Assembly (NCBI GenBank): GCA_947501935.1
Contig: CANMXU010000002.1
Location: 186,001-250,000 of the forward strand
Reading direction: 5' to 3'
DNA length: 64,000 nucleotides
Source of the DNA: an uncultured Alteromonadaceae bacterium
GTDB lineage: Bacteria > Pseudomonadota > Gammaproteobacteria > Enterobacterales > Alteromonadaceae
Shown here: positions 56,195-64,000 of the stretch, in pieces
Layout: each line of letters begins with the position of its first letter
Position numbering within the stretch: position 1 is the first letter of the stretch
Position numbers and translations under genes: made by a program
The notes under the pieces: model-generated
What the model was told of the DNA's origin: nothing
The model's input: only the letters and a program-made list of their open reading frames with translations
Database searches by the model: none

Positions 56195-56361
56195 AATATT
56201 CATCTCAATTTAAAAAACAGCTAGTTGCTATATTAACCAATTTTCAACTGGTAAAACCAGCAGTGTTTCTAGCAAAAAAGCAACAAATATGATTGAGTTG
56301 TGGGAATAAAAACGGTAGGGTTGGAAAATAATATTATAATAAGAGCGTGAGGACACCTGAA

Positions 56362-56616
56362 ATGCAAGCATTACAAGAGAGAGAAGTCTTACTAGAGAGA
56401 AGACACTATTCTCCTGAGCAAACCGCTTTATGGGACAAGTTATCACTTGCTCAAAAATTTGCCGCTAGTAGCTTAACTCAATTTGGTTATGATCTTGCCT
56501 TCATTCGTAACAGTCAATCACAAAGCACTGCAATTTTATTATGCGACAATAATGTTGCGACTATTAGTGATGACGGTGAAATAAATACTTCACCCGATAT
56601 TATTATCAGACACTAA
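56362..56616 (+). CDS. Small conserved-looking protein, 84 aa, unknown
   Basis: Starts MQALQEREVLLERRHYS (GAGG 9 nt upstream; an in-frame GTG five codons earlier is an alternative). The protein is soluble with no signal or TM: the first half is charged and helical (REVLLERRHYSPEQTALWDK) and the second half is beta-like (YDLAFIRNSQSQSTAILLCDN). I do not recognise a family. It ends at a strong terminator and shares a short divergent region with tesB. Confidence 0.65.
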   Translation: MQALQEREVLLERRHYSPEQTALWDKLSLAQKFAASSLTQFGYDLAFIRNSQSQSTAILLCDNNVATISDDGEINTSPDIIIRH

Positions 56617-56639
56617 AATATTTCAGATTAATTCCAATA

Positions 56640-56671
56640 AAAAAATAGCTACTTTTGAGTAGCTATTTTTT
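56640..56671. terminator. Bidirectional terminator
   Basis: AAAAAATAGCTACT / AGTAGCTATTTTTT perfect 14-bp stem, loop TTTG, with A/T runs on both sides. Serves the convergent 56362 and 56649 genes; it overlaps the last codons of the latter. Confidence 0.92.
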
Positions 56672-57140
56672 CTTGTTCAACTAATAACTCTTCTACTAAA
56701 GCCACATAGCCTTTTAAGTGATTACTCGACCACATACGTTGAATTCGTTGATCTTGCCGATTAATAAAACTAGTGAATTCTTTATAACTATTGCCGTCAG
56801 CGCTTTGATAACACTTAGCCACTATATTCACTAACTGACTTTTACCTTTTAAACATTCGGTGGTGATCAAAGCATAATGATTAATCAAAGGCGTAATAAT
56901 AACTAATTGCTCTTCATTGGCAGATTTTGACTCTTTTAAAGCTACTAAGCGCTTCTTGGCAAATTCTTCATAGCGATTAGTTAGCAGCGCCATAGAATCA
57001 ACCAGCACCTTGTTTTCTTTAAGGGTGATTTTAGTTTCTCGCTTCGACGACAGTACTTCTCGCTGCAGCGTTTCCGCACGAAAGAAAAAGTAAATACTAA
57101 TGGCAACAAATATACCGATGATAGAAGCAACAAAAATCAT
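56649..57140 (-). CDS. Membrane-anchored coiled-coil protein, unknown
   Basis: 163 aa: one N-terminal TM (2-21, IFVASIIGIFVAISIYFFF), then a helical, Lys/Glu-rich region (25-75) and a compact C-terminal part with two cysteines (TECLKG, AKCYQS). Not recognised. Fourteen nt after the TPR/GGDEF-like gene, so probably one operon and a possible partner of it. Confidence 0.65.
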   Translation of the reverse strand: MIFVASIIGIFVAISIYFFFRAETLQREVLSSKRETKITLKENKVLVDSMALLTNRYEEFAKKRLVALKESKSANEEQLVIITPLINHYALITTECLKGKSQLVNIVAKCYQSADGNSYKEFTSFINRQDQRIQRMWSSNHLKGYVALVEELLVEQEKIATQK

Positions 57141-57154
57141 AACTGCAGAACCTA

Positions 57155-59017
57155 TTACTGAGAAAATGTTGAGCTTATGCGCTCACTCAGTCTTGATAAA
57201 AATATATAGGGGTCAATATCTTGAACACTTGGTGTATCAAAAGCATACCCTATACTCACCGCAAAACCACCTAAATTTGCAAAATAATTGACTTCAAGCG
57301 CCGCAGAAAGCTTTTCTAGTTTATGTTTTATATCGTCATTAGTTTGATGCGGGCACAGTAGTAAGTATTGCCCTTCATTTAACATACCCACACAGTCAAA
57401 TTCACCAATAGACTGGTTAATTAAGGTAGCGATTGAGCGTGAGACCTCATCACGTACTTTTTTATTGGCCTGAAAAGAAAGTTCTTTCCAGTTATCAACC
57501 ATAATATAGCCAATAGCTATTGGGTAATTATACTTTCGCGCTTTTTTATAATTTAACTGATAAAGGTTTTTAGTTTGATTTGAATTATGTAAAAAATCAG
57601 CTGGACGCTCACTTTCATTATATTGACCGATAAGTTTTAGCGAGCGTTTATTTAACCATAAACTGATCACCACAAAGACCAAAATCAATAATAGAACGGA
57701 AAGTATTAAGATAATTTTTCGTTGAAAATCGTATTTGCTTGCAAAGACATTTTTCAATTGTCCTTCAGCCACTAATCGACTAGCCAATGCTCTACCGGTA
57801 TCTTCAGGGGCATGCTCAGTAACTAACGACCTTGTTTCGAAGTTCTTTGCCGGATAAAAATGCTGATACGAGTCAATATAACGGCTTAAAAATGCTAATG
57901 CTTTTTCATAGTCACCGTTGCGTTTGTAAAGTAAATGCAGCTGCTGGTAAAGTATAATTTGTGCTTTAGTTATATCAATATTTTGAACGAGTTTTTCCGC
58001 TTTATATAACACCTGTTCGGCTTCTTTAATGCGATTAACTGCTTTGGCTGCATCAGCCAAATAAATCAACGTACTTAAATGTGGTTTATTTTGGTTTTGG
58101 CCAATAAACAGCGACTCTGCCTGATTAAGTCGCTGATAAGCTTGCTGGTATTGTTCTTGCTCTAGCAACATTTTACCTAAACCCAGCTGAATATAGCCTT
58201 GTAGAATAAAGGCAGACTTTTCTTCTGCGATTTTTTGCGCATCCCAAAAAGCAGTATAAGCATCATCATATCGGCCCAAGGCTTCGTAGCCTCGAGCTAG
58301 GTTAAAATAATTTTGGTCTAGGTTATAAAAATTCGATTTAGCTAACTTCATTTCAATCAGCTGATTTTGCATATTAACCGCGGTTTTAATGTCACCTAAA
58401 TGATGATAAGCAATCGCTAAAATACCTAAAATATCTATATGCTCACTAAAGTCATTTGCTTCAATAAGCTCTGTAACGTTTAGCAAGTCAGCATTGGCAA
58501 GTTCGTGTTCGGCTAATAATGCATAAGCCATTGCTCGATAACCTAAAGCCACAAGTTGCTGTTTAATGTATTCAGGGCTTGATGAAGCTAATTCAATCGC
58601 TTGGTTGCTAATTTCAAGGGTTTTATGAAACTGGCCATTAACATAATAACCTTCACAGATTTTTCGCAAAAAGTTAAGTTGTAGCGCAACATCGTTATGC
58701 ACTAAGCTTAAGCCGTCACTAGCAAATTGAAAAGCTTTGGCCATATCGGCTTTACTGGTAGCAGCATCGGCAAGCAAGGCATAGGTTTTGGCAATAATAT
58801 TACTGGGGTATGACTGCCTTTGTTTTAATATATCGGCAGACAAATGCATTACTTCATCATACGGAATATGTTCTTTATCCATAAGATAATACTGTTCAAT
58901 CTGTTTAATTGTGGTTGTAACAGGAGTGTCTTTTGAACGCATTTTGGTCGCTGAAGCTGACCACGGAGTATAAAAAAACAAGGTTGCTAATAAAATAATG
59001 ATTATTTTACCCTGCAT
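57155..59017 (-). CDS. TPR sensor with degenerate GGDEF domain
   Basis: 620 aa. Signal peptide (1-23). Periplasmic tetratricopeptide repeats span about 40-390 (repeated NFYNLDQNYFNLARGYEALG, YIQLGLGKMLLEQEQYQQAY and similar). One TM lies at about 436-458. The cytoplasmic C-terminal domain (480-620) has the length and spacing of GGDEF. Where GGDEF should be it reads NEGQY (in GMLNEGQYLLLCP), so diguanylate cyclase activity is not expected; it may bind c-di-GMP or GTP, or a partner. Architecture matches TPR-TM-GGDEF regulators common in Colwellia and Shewanella. Confidence 0.85.
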   Translation of the reverse strand: MQGKIIIILLATLFFYTPWSASATKMRSKDTPVTTTIKQIEQYYLMDKEHIPYDEVMHLSADILKQRQSYPSNIIAKTYALLADAATSKADMAKAFQFASDGLSLVHNDVALQLNFLRKICEGYYVNGQFHKTLEISNQAIELASSSPEYIKQQLVALGYRAMAYALLAEHELANADLLNVTELIEANDFSEHIDILGILAIAYHHLGDIKTAVNMQNQLIEMKLAKSNFYNLDQNYFNLARGYEALGRYDDAYTAFWDAQKIAEEKSAFILQGYIQLGLGKMLLEQEQYQQAYQRLNQAESLFIGQNQNKPHLSTLIYLADAAKAVNRIKEAEQVLYKAEKLVQNIDITKAQIILYQQLHLLYKRNGDYEKALAFLSRYIDSYQHFYPAKNFETRSLVTEHAPEDTGRALASRLVAEGQLKNVFASKYDFQRKIILILSVLLLILVFVVISLWLNKRSLKLIGQYNESERPADFLHNSNQTKNLYQLNYKKARKYNYPIAIGYIMVDNWKELSFQANKKVRDEVSRSIATLINQSIGEFDCVGMLNEGQYLLLCPHQTNDDIKHKLEKLSAALEVNYFANLGGFAVSIGYAFDTPSVQDIDPYIFLSRLSERISSTFSQ

Positions 59018-59120
59018 TAATTTCCCCCTAAGCTATGAATATTACTAAAAATTTAATGCAAAAATATTAACTGAATTTGCTATAAAAGCCTATAAACTTA
59101 AGCCAATATAAAACTTTTTG

Positions 59121-59148
59121 TTTACAAGCGAATGCTAAAGCTTATAAT
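59121..59148 (+). promoter_or_regulatory. Promoter of riboswitch transcript
   Basis: TTTACA (59121-59126), 16-nt spacer, TATAAT (59143-59148): consensus -10 and a good -35. Predicted start near 59155, about 15 nt before the riboswitch core. Confidence 0.7.
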
Positions 59149-59167
59149 GAAATTGAGCTGCTAAAGC

Positions 59168-59246
59168 TCGACAAGGGCAAATCTAGTGAAAGCTAGAGAC
59201 GCAAAGTTACCGGTCTAAGGGGAAACCTAAGACAGCGGAACTGCCA
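59168..59246 (+). ncRNA. Cyclic di-GMP-I (GEMM-I) riboswitch
   Basis: The conserved GEMM-I layout is present: AAGGGCAAA; a P2 hairpin TCTAGT-GAAA-GCTAGA with the GNRA tetraloop; the hallmark GACGCAAAG-(N4)-CCGG-(N)-CTAA; a second stem using AGGGGAAACCT; then AGCGG and CTGCC. Vc2-type c-di-GMP aptamers share all of these in the same order. It has its own promoter and is followed within 6 nt by an intrinsic-terminator-like hairpin. The first protein-coding gene downstream on the strand is a diguanylate cyclase (59561). Confidence 0.92.
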
Positions 59247-59251
59247 AATTT

Positions 59252-59278
59252 AGATATAGTGGGGGCTTATCTTTTTTT
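59252..59278 (+). terminator. Riboswitch expression-platform terminator
   Basis: AGATA-(T)-AG / CT-TATCT stem with one bulge and loop TGGGGG, followed by seven T (59272-59278). Position immediately after the aptamer suggests transcription control by c-di-GMP. Stem is modest. Confidence 0.65.
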
Positions 59279-59560
59279 AGCATGATGCTATCTGTTTTCT
59301 ACTGTTAGCTTTGCGGCCTTCCCTCCCCTTGTAAATACCCAGCTTCATCAAAATAAATAACTTTAATATTTTTTCAATCTAATAATAAAATCACACCGCA
59401 TAAACTTTGTTTTTTATCACTAAAGAACTAGTATTAAAAATAACTATTTACATACCATTTACATTATTTCAACATTTTTACTGGCAGTTTACTAAATTTT
59501 ACTAGAGAATAACTTTGGCATAATAATAAATAAAATAGTTGTAGGGTAAAGGCCGAGTCA

Positions 59561-60565
59561 ATGAAGTATCATGATTCTATTCAAGACGCAGAAAAAATAT
59601 TAGCTATTTCAGTTAAGCAATTGCGACTTTGGAATTTACCGATCTCACCATTTAACTATACGATTAGTTATGAATATGCACGCAAAAAAAATGCACCATT
59701 AACTAAAGCGATTGACCAGCATATAGCTTCAGGAAAAGCACTTGATAATTTTATTATTGAAGAGCTTTACCAACAATACATTCTCGGTCAGTCTAGTTTT
59801 AGAGATGAACTCATTTCAGATGTAGAAGGTGTTTTATCAGCGGTAGAATTGAACAATAGCCATTCGTCTCAAACTTTAGATAATTTTGTCGACACCTTAG
59901 ATGCCAACATAGGCAATATACAATCTGCCGATAAAAAGCGCTCTTCCACTGCGATATTGAGTTTGCGAAAAGCATCTAAAAAGCTCAAGCAACAACAAGC
60001 GATTTTAAATAAACAACTGCAAGCCTCAAAAACACTTACCACGCAATTAAAATCTGAGTTAGCTGAAACGCGCAAAGAAATTTACCTCGACCCTCTTACT
60101 AAATTTTATAATCGCAAAGCCATGTCTAAACATTTAGATACTTGGCTCAATGACGACCCCCATAAAAGCGTCGCTGCCATTGTTATTAACATTGATCACT
60201 TTTCTCAATTTAATCAAAGATTTGGGCCATTAATCAGTGATGTGCTGTTATCAAAAATAGCAAATAAAGTTGGTAGTTATGTTGATGATAGTGGTTTATC
60301 TATTCGTTCTGGTGGCGATGAGTTTATTATTTTACTTCCTGATCTAGAAACAACTATTGCGAATGAAATTGCGACAAAAATCAGTCAAGGTGTTGAAAAA
60401 TTACGCTTTGTTAGCAGTAAATCAGGCATTCGCTTACCCAAGATGACAGTAACGGTAGGTGTAGGGCAATTTAAAGTTGCCGAAGAAGCCAATACCATTA
60501 TCAAAAAAGCGAGAAAGTTACTTAACTTTTCCTCTACTAATCCAAATCAGGCATTAGCTTACTGA
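59561..60565 (+). CDS. Diguanylate cyclase (GGDEF)
   Basis: 334 aa, no TM or signal. N-terminal helical sensor-like region (1-160) with coiled coil AILSLRKASKKLKQQQAILNKQ. GGDEF domain at 170-330 with Mg/GTP motif DPLTKFYNRKAM and active-site GGDEF in SIRSGGDEFIILLPD (about 247). No RxxD inhibitory site at the usual position (VDDSGLSIRS), so product inhibition may be absent. Lies about 280 nt downstream of a c-di-GMP riboswitch. Overlaps the convergent DUF523 gene by 7 nt. Confidence 0.93.
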   Translation: MKYHDSIQDAEKILAISVKQLRLWNLPISPFNYTISYEYARKKNAPLTKAIDQHIASGKALDNFIIEELYQQYILGQSSFRDELISDVEGVLSAVELNNSHSSQTLDNFVDTLDANIGNIQSADKKRSSTAILSLRKASKKLKQQQAILNKQLQASKTLTTQLKSELAETRKEIYLDPLTKFYNRKAMSKHLDTWLNDDPHKSVAAIVINIDHFSQFNQRFGPLISDVLLSKIANKVGSYVDDSGLSIRSGGDEFIILLPDLETTIANEIATKISQGVEKLRFVSSKSGIRLPKMTVTVGVGQFKVAEEANTIIKKARKLLNFSSTNPNQALAY

Positions 60566-61017
60566 TCTAAACAATCAGCTAAAGCACTAATACTAAGCTC
60601 TGAAAATACTTGTATACCATGTTTTCTTAATAATTGAGTGGTGATCCCCGCCCCGTTTATTTTTTCATTACTAAAACTACCATCATATATTAATGAACTG
60701 CCACAAGATGGACTACTTTCTTTAAGTAACGCCAGCTGAATATTATGTTTTTGACAAAGTGTTAAAGCAATATTAGCACCTTGATGAAAACTATTACTAA
60801 CATCATGACCTTCTGTCGTTATTATTAACTGACTGTTTGGCTGTATTTCTGCCGCAGCTCTTGGTGTTGATAAGCCACCAGCAACTTCAGGACAAATAGC
60901 CAATAAGCGGCCCTGTTGTTGCCACAGCTCTATAAGCGGATGTATTAGCTTTTTAACGGTACCATTGTAACGTACCGGTGCACCTAAAAAGCAGCTGCTA
61001 ATTAATATTTTATTCAT
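60559..61017 (-). CDS. DUF523/TudS-like protein
   Basis: 152 aa. Three conserved cysteines in the family context: SCFLGAPVRYNGT (Cys9), CPEVAGGLSTPR (about 48) and SPSCGSSLIYDG (about 108), which bind a [4Fe-4S] cluster in the thiouracil desulfurase TudS. KINGAGITTQLLRKHGIQVFSE is the typical tail. Substrate not known here. Convergent with, and overlapping, the cyclase gene by 7 nt. Confidence 0.85.
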   Translation of the reverse strand: MNKILISSCFLGAPVRYNGTVKKLIHPLIELWQQQGRLLAICPEVAGGLSTPRAAAEIQPNSQLIITTEGHDVSNSFHQGANIALTLCQKHNIQLALLKESSPSCGSSLIYDGSFSNEKINGAGITTQLLRKHGIQVFSELSISALADCLDQ

Positions 61018-61062
61018 CGAGGGATACTAACCTAAAATAAGGATGGTGTTATTTTACCGGTA

Positions 61063-62706
61063 TTATTTGTTTTGGTTTACCAAAATATTTTGATGTACTA
61101 CAACGCAGTTTCTACCACTTTCTTTGGCTAAATACATGGCTTTATCTGCCATGTTAATTAATTGTGAAACACTATTAGCGTGGTTAGGGTAAATAGCGAT
61201 ACCTATCGACGTAGTAATACACCCTAAATTTTTTCCTTGATGTTCTATTTGTAAATTATTGATACACAACCGTAACTTGTCAGCCAATACATAGGCATCT
61301 TTTAAACTAGTGTCAGGGCTAATAATGCAAAATTCTTCACCGCCATATCGACAAGCAATATCTTCCAAACGTAAATTATTTTTAAAAGACTCTGCCACCT
61401 TCACTAAAACTAAGTCGCCTGCATCATGACCAAACTTATCATTAAAACTTTTAAAGTGATCTAGGTCTAACATCAAAATAGCCAAGTTAGCTTGTTGACG
61501 GTCGGCACGGTTTAAAGCTTGCTCAAAGGCTTCTATCATAAAACGTCGATTATACAAGTCAGTTAATGGATCACGAATAGCCTGATTACGTAAAGCATCT
61601 TTAATGCATAAATTGGATAAAGCAAAAGCAATTTGTTCGGCAATATTGTTCGCTATACTTCTAGTTTCATCGTCAATATCACCTTGTGCATTAGCTAAAT
61701 ACAGTAAGCCAAAAAACCTTTTTTCACTTGATAGATTCAGCCAATACGCACTAGTGTCACGATTATTCAATTGTTGAAAATACAGATTGGTAGTTTGGTT
61801 TGCTTCTTCATTTTGTATTTGTTTTTGTAAATAGGTACTTGCCAGCATGCTAACATCATTAGACCTTGGCTCCCCCCAGCAAGTCAGCTCTTTTATCGAC
61901 AAGTTATCTTTATTAGCTATATAGATAGAGCCACTTAATTGAGGAAATAATTTAGGTAAGATATTTAATAATAAACGTGAGGCGTCGTCCATACTATGAG
62001 CGGCATTAAGCATTGTTGCCATCGCTTGTATTAACGTATTTTCACGCGTGCGATTAACGATAATATTTTCATGATATAAGCGTTCTTTTTTTACTGCGCT
62101 GCGGATCAAATTAATTGCCACGACACCAAAAAATACCATAACCGCAAGGGTGATAATAAATATCACCGAAAAGCTCCAACGCAAATACAGCAAAGAAGTT
62201 TGGTAGCTATTTAGTGGCATAGCTACGCGAGCAATTATCCCAGTGTTACGGTCATATTTAGCAAAATAAAACATCCCTTGTTTTATAGTGGTGCTATAAC
62301 GCTGCGCCTGACCATAGCCATCAGCAATTGCAGCTTGAATTTCTGGACGGTCGGCATGATTTTCAGCTAGTGTTAATTCAGTAAAGGTGAGCTGAGAGTC
62401 ACCTAATAACTGACCGTCGAGGTAAATATAACTAATGCGGTAAGAGCTCGCCTTAGCTATTTTATCTGCGAGCGTATCTAAAGAGCGTTCAGAGTCGTTA
62501 ACGTCGAAACTATAATTGACTAAATCAACAGCGGCTAAAGCAAACGAGGTCATGTCTTTGAGTTGAATGGCTAACTTTTCTTGGAGCAAGTTTCTCTGCT
62601 GGTATTCAATAGTAACCAGACTCACGGTAAAAATACCTATCATTACAAGGATAGGAAGTAATATTATTTTATAGTGCAGTTTCATTTTATTTTTAAAAGC
62701 ATGCAC
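61063..62706 (-). CDS. Membrane GAF-GGDEF diguanylate cyclase
   Basis: 547 aa. TM1 (about 13-33), periplasmic CHASE-type sensor region (35-170), TM2 (175-200), a GAF domain (about 220-370) and GGDEF (380-540). Active motif RYGGEEFCIISPD is intact. The inhibitory site RxxD is present five residues upstream (RLED, then IACRY), so feedback inhibition by c-di-GMP is expected. DPLTDLYNRRFM binds GTP/Mg. The sensed signal is unknown. Possibly transcribed independently of the DUF523 gene downstream. Confidence 0.93.
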   Translation of the reverse strand: MHAFKNKMKLHYKIILLPILVMIGIFTVSLVTIEYQQRNLLQEKLAIQLKDMTSFALAAVDLVNYSFDVNDSERSLDTLADKIAKASSYRISYIYLDGQLLGDSQLTFTELTLAENHADRPEIQAAIADGYGQAQRYSTTIKQGMFYFAKYDRNTGIIARVAMPLNSYQTSLLYLRWSFSVIFIITLAVMVFFGVVAINLIRSAVKKERLYHENIIVNRTRENTLIQAMATMLNAAHSMDDASRLLLNILPKLFPQLSGSIYIANKDNLSIKELTCWGEPRSNDVSMLASTYLQKQIQNEEANQTTNLYFQQLNNRDTSAYWLNLSSEKRFFGLLYLANAQGDIDDETRSIANNIAEQIAFALSNLCIKDALRNQAIRDPLTDLYNRRFMIEAFEQALNRADRQQANLAILMLDLDHFKSFNDKFGHDAGDLVLVKVAESFKNNLRLEDIACRYGGEEFCIISPDTSLKDAYVLADKLRLCINNLQIEHQGKNLGCITTSIGIAIYPNHANSVSQLINMADKAMYLAKESGRNCVVVHQNILVNQNK

Positions 62707-62837
62707 CCTGCTTTTTCACGTAATTATCAGTTAACAACTGTCATCTACCCCAAAAGAAATATTCCATTGACTAAAGTTAAGATCGAATAAGTATAGAACA
62801 GATAAAATAAAATGTGAGAATTTTGAAAATTTATTAA

Positions 62838-63134
62838 TTATACCGAGTTCATATTTGCATATAGTTCGCTGATTAACGCTCGCCCTAGCTCGTTTTCAGC
62901 TTCAATCCAACTTGACTGGCTATAGCTCTCAAAGTGCAATAAATATATATGCTTACACCATTCAAAACGTAGGTATTGTCGATCAGCTCCACTGGTTTTT
63001 TCGATAACATGTACGTTATCGGTAGCTGCCATAATTATTTTTATTAACTCAGGTATTTGCTCATAATCCCATGGTTTATTAAAACGTATAGTAATGGTAC
63101 TGTTGTCCAGTAACTGGTATTGCATAACATGCAT
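62838..63134 (-). CDS. Small protein, possibly DUF3630 family
   Basis: 98 aa, soluble, alternating strands and helices: MQYQLLDNSTITIRFNKPWDYEQIPELIKI, then RFEWCKHIYLLHFESYSQSSWIE. The pattern resembles DUF3630 proteins of Shewanella/Colwellia as I remember them; not verified. Start could be the Met three codons later. No clear operon partner. Confidence 0.55.
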   Translation of the reverse strand: MHVMQYQLLDNSTITIRFNKPWDYEQIPELIKIIMAATDNVHVIEKTSGADRQYLRFEWCKHIYLLHFESYSQSSWIEAENELGRALISELYANMNSV

Positions 63135-63290
63135 ATTTTATTAACTCATTTCATTGTTGGATGATAAATCATTTACTTAAACAGCCTTATTTATGTGCCT
63201 ACATTATGAGAGTAGCCCCATAAAAACTAAAATAAAGTGCGCTGTTCTAAATATTTTTGCACTAGCTATTAACTTAAGGAGAAGTTTGTT

Positions 63291-64000
63291 TTGTCTAAAA
63301 AGCTCTACAGTCTTTTAATTTTATTACTGTTATCGGGTGCCGCACAATCAAAAGATAAAATAACCTTTAGTTGCGCTTTAGACGGATCCGAAGTGTTATG
63401 GAATACATTAGCCGATATTTATAGCAAAGCTTTTGCACAATTAAACTACGACTTTGAAATGCTACTAGTGCCAAGAAGCCGAGCAGTACTTTCAGCACAA
63501 AGTCAGTTTAGTGATGGTGAGTGTGGCCGACCTAAGGTGCTAGAAAAATCACTTTCTGATAATAAACTCATTTTTGTGGATGCCGCTATTTTTACTGCAA
63601 ACGTTGGTGTTTGGTCCATCAATACTAAGCAAACTTTAACAGCATTTAAACAAGACCTGAAAAAAGACAATACCTTACTAGGCATAACCAGAGGTTCAAC
63701 GGTATTACATCAATATTTTCAAAGCTTGCAGGCCAAAAATATTTATGAGGTAAACTCAACGGAACAAGGTATTAAAATGCTGCTGGCCAAGCGTATAAAG
63801 TATTTTTCAGATTTTGACGGCCAAGCACTTTTTTATATACAGGCGTTAGATACTAATAAAGAAATTCAATTTGTTGGTAACGTATACAGTGAAAGTTATT
63901 ACCCATTGCTTAATAAAAAATATCAGCACCTTGCTGCTCAATTAGCTAAAAATATTAATGCTCAACTGGCACAAATTGGCGGTAGTTTAACCGCACGAGA
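63291..64000 (+). CDS. Orphan periplasmic substrate-binding-like protein (3' end outside window)
   Basis: Open from a TTG start (AAGGAG 9 nt upstream) through the window end, 236 codons seen. Signal peptide KKLYSLLILLLLSGAAQS. The mature domain ITFSCALDGSEVLWNTLADIYSKAFAQL resembles SBP_bac_3-type proteins, with the related VPRSRAVLSAQSQ motif. No permease genes visible on this side. Third such orphan in the window. The TTG start and truncation make it easy to miss. Confidence 0.72.
   Translation, partial: MSKKLYSLLILLLLSGAAQSKDKITFSCALDGSEVLWNTLADIYSKAFAQLNYDFEMLLVPRSRAVLSAQSQFSDGECGRPKVLEKSLSDNKLIFVDAAIFTANVGVWSINTKQTLTAFKQDLKKDNTLLGITRGSTVLHQYFQSLQAKNIYEVNSTEQGIKMLLAKRIKYFSDFDGQALFYIQALDTNKEIQFVGNVYSESYYPLLNKKYQHLAAQLAKNINAQLAQIGGSLTAR

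Noticed and set aside
59279..59560. Short ORF between riboswitch and cyclase
   Set aside because: Only very short frames (under 10 codons) without RBS; treated as 5' untranslated region.
1..64000. tRNA genes, rRNA genes, CRISPR arrays, prophage or insertion sequences
   Set aside because: No T-loop consensus clusters, regularly spaced repeats, transposase or integrase motifs were seen.

Overview
This window looks like chromosomal DNA from a marine, AT-rich gammaproteobacterium of the Alteromonadales, most like Colwelliaceae (Colwellia/Thalassotalea type). The inference rests on gene content and order: ilvGM-ilvD-ilvA, ilvY/ilvC, proBA, oxyR/ahpCF, a YihG/YbdG pair, and many small Alteromonadales-type proteins. 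I see no rRNA, tRNA, CRISPR array, phage or intact insertion sequence. The only mobile-like DNA is a 117-bp REP/MITE-like element present twice.

Layout. 0-6 kb: branched-chain amino-acid operon on the minus strand (leader peptide, attenuator, ilvG, ilvM, ilvD, ilvA), followed on the plus strand by the ComM/YifB ATPase. 7.7-15.2 kb: a Fur-boxed iron locus with a fatty-acid-hydroxylase-type membrane protein, an imelysin lipoprotein, a di-haem DUF1111 lipoprotein, a PepSY membrane protein and a TonB-dependent receptor. 15.5-19.5 kb: chemoreceptor, porin, orphan periplasmic binding protein. 19.5-21.6 kb: transglutaminase-like protein, DUF350 and SPFH/band-7 protein. 21.8-25.1 kb: ahpF, ahpC and divergent oxyR. 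25.2-31.6 kb: coiled-coil lipoprotein, an unlisted 41-codon ORF, a TlpA-like thioredoxin and a giant FG-GAP lipoprotein. 31.6-38 kb: ilvY/ilvC divergon, TSUP exporter, ppnP, PhzF-like protein, YegD chaperone. 38.4-45 kb: a tightly coupled six-gene MoxR operon. 45-53 kb: DUF4234 protein, proBA, YihG-type acyltransferase, YbdG-type channel, acyl-CoA ligase and aldehyde dehydrogenase. 54.5-57 kb: a second orphan binding protein, tesB and small proteins. 57-64 kb: c-di-GMP signalling cluster and a third orphan binding protein cut by the window end.

How the genes work together. The ilv genes cover most of Ile/Val synthesis (ilvE is not here) and show two regulatory designs: transcription attenuation by an Ile/Val/Leu-rich leader, and LysR control of ilvC by IlvY. 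The iron locus combines outer-membrane uptake, periplasmic iron handling and inner-membrane reduction or transfer. The c-di-GMP cluster contains two diguanylate cyclases with intact signature motifs, one TPR protein with a degenerate GGDEF domain, and a GEMM-I c-di-GMP riboswitch upstream of one of the cyclases.

Most notable signals: the riboswitch upstream of a cyclase; the ilvG start, whose Shine-Dalgarno is separated from the ATG by a perfect 11-bp hairpin; the paired REPIN-like elements, one of them inside the ilv operon; the Glu-to-Lys change at the general-base position of the aldehyde dehydrogenase; and the SPFH/DUF350/transglutaminase trio. All family assignments are made by eye from motifs and remembered relatives; no database search was run.
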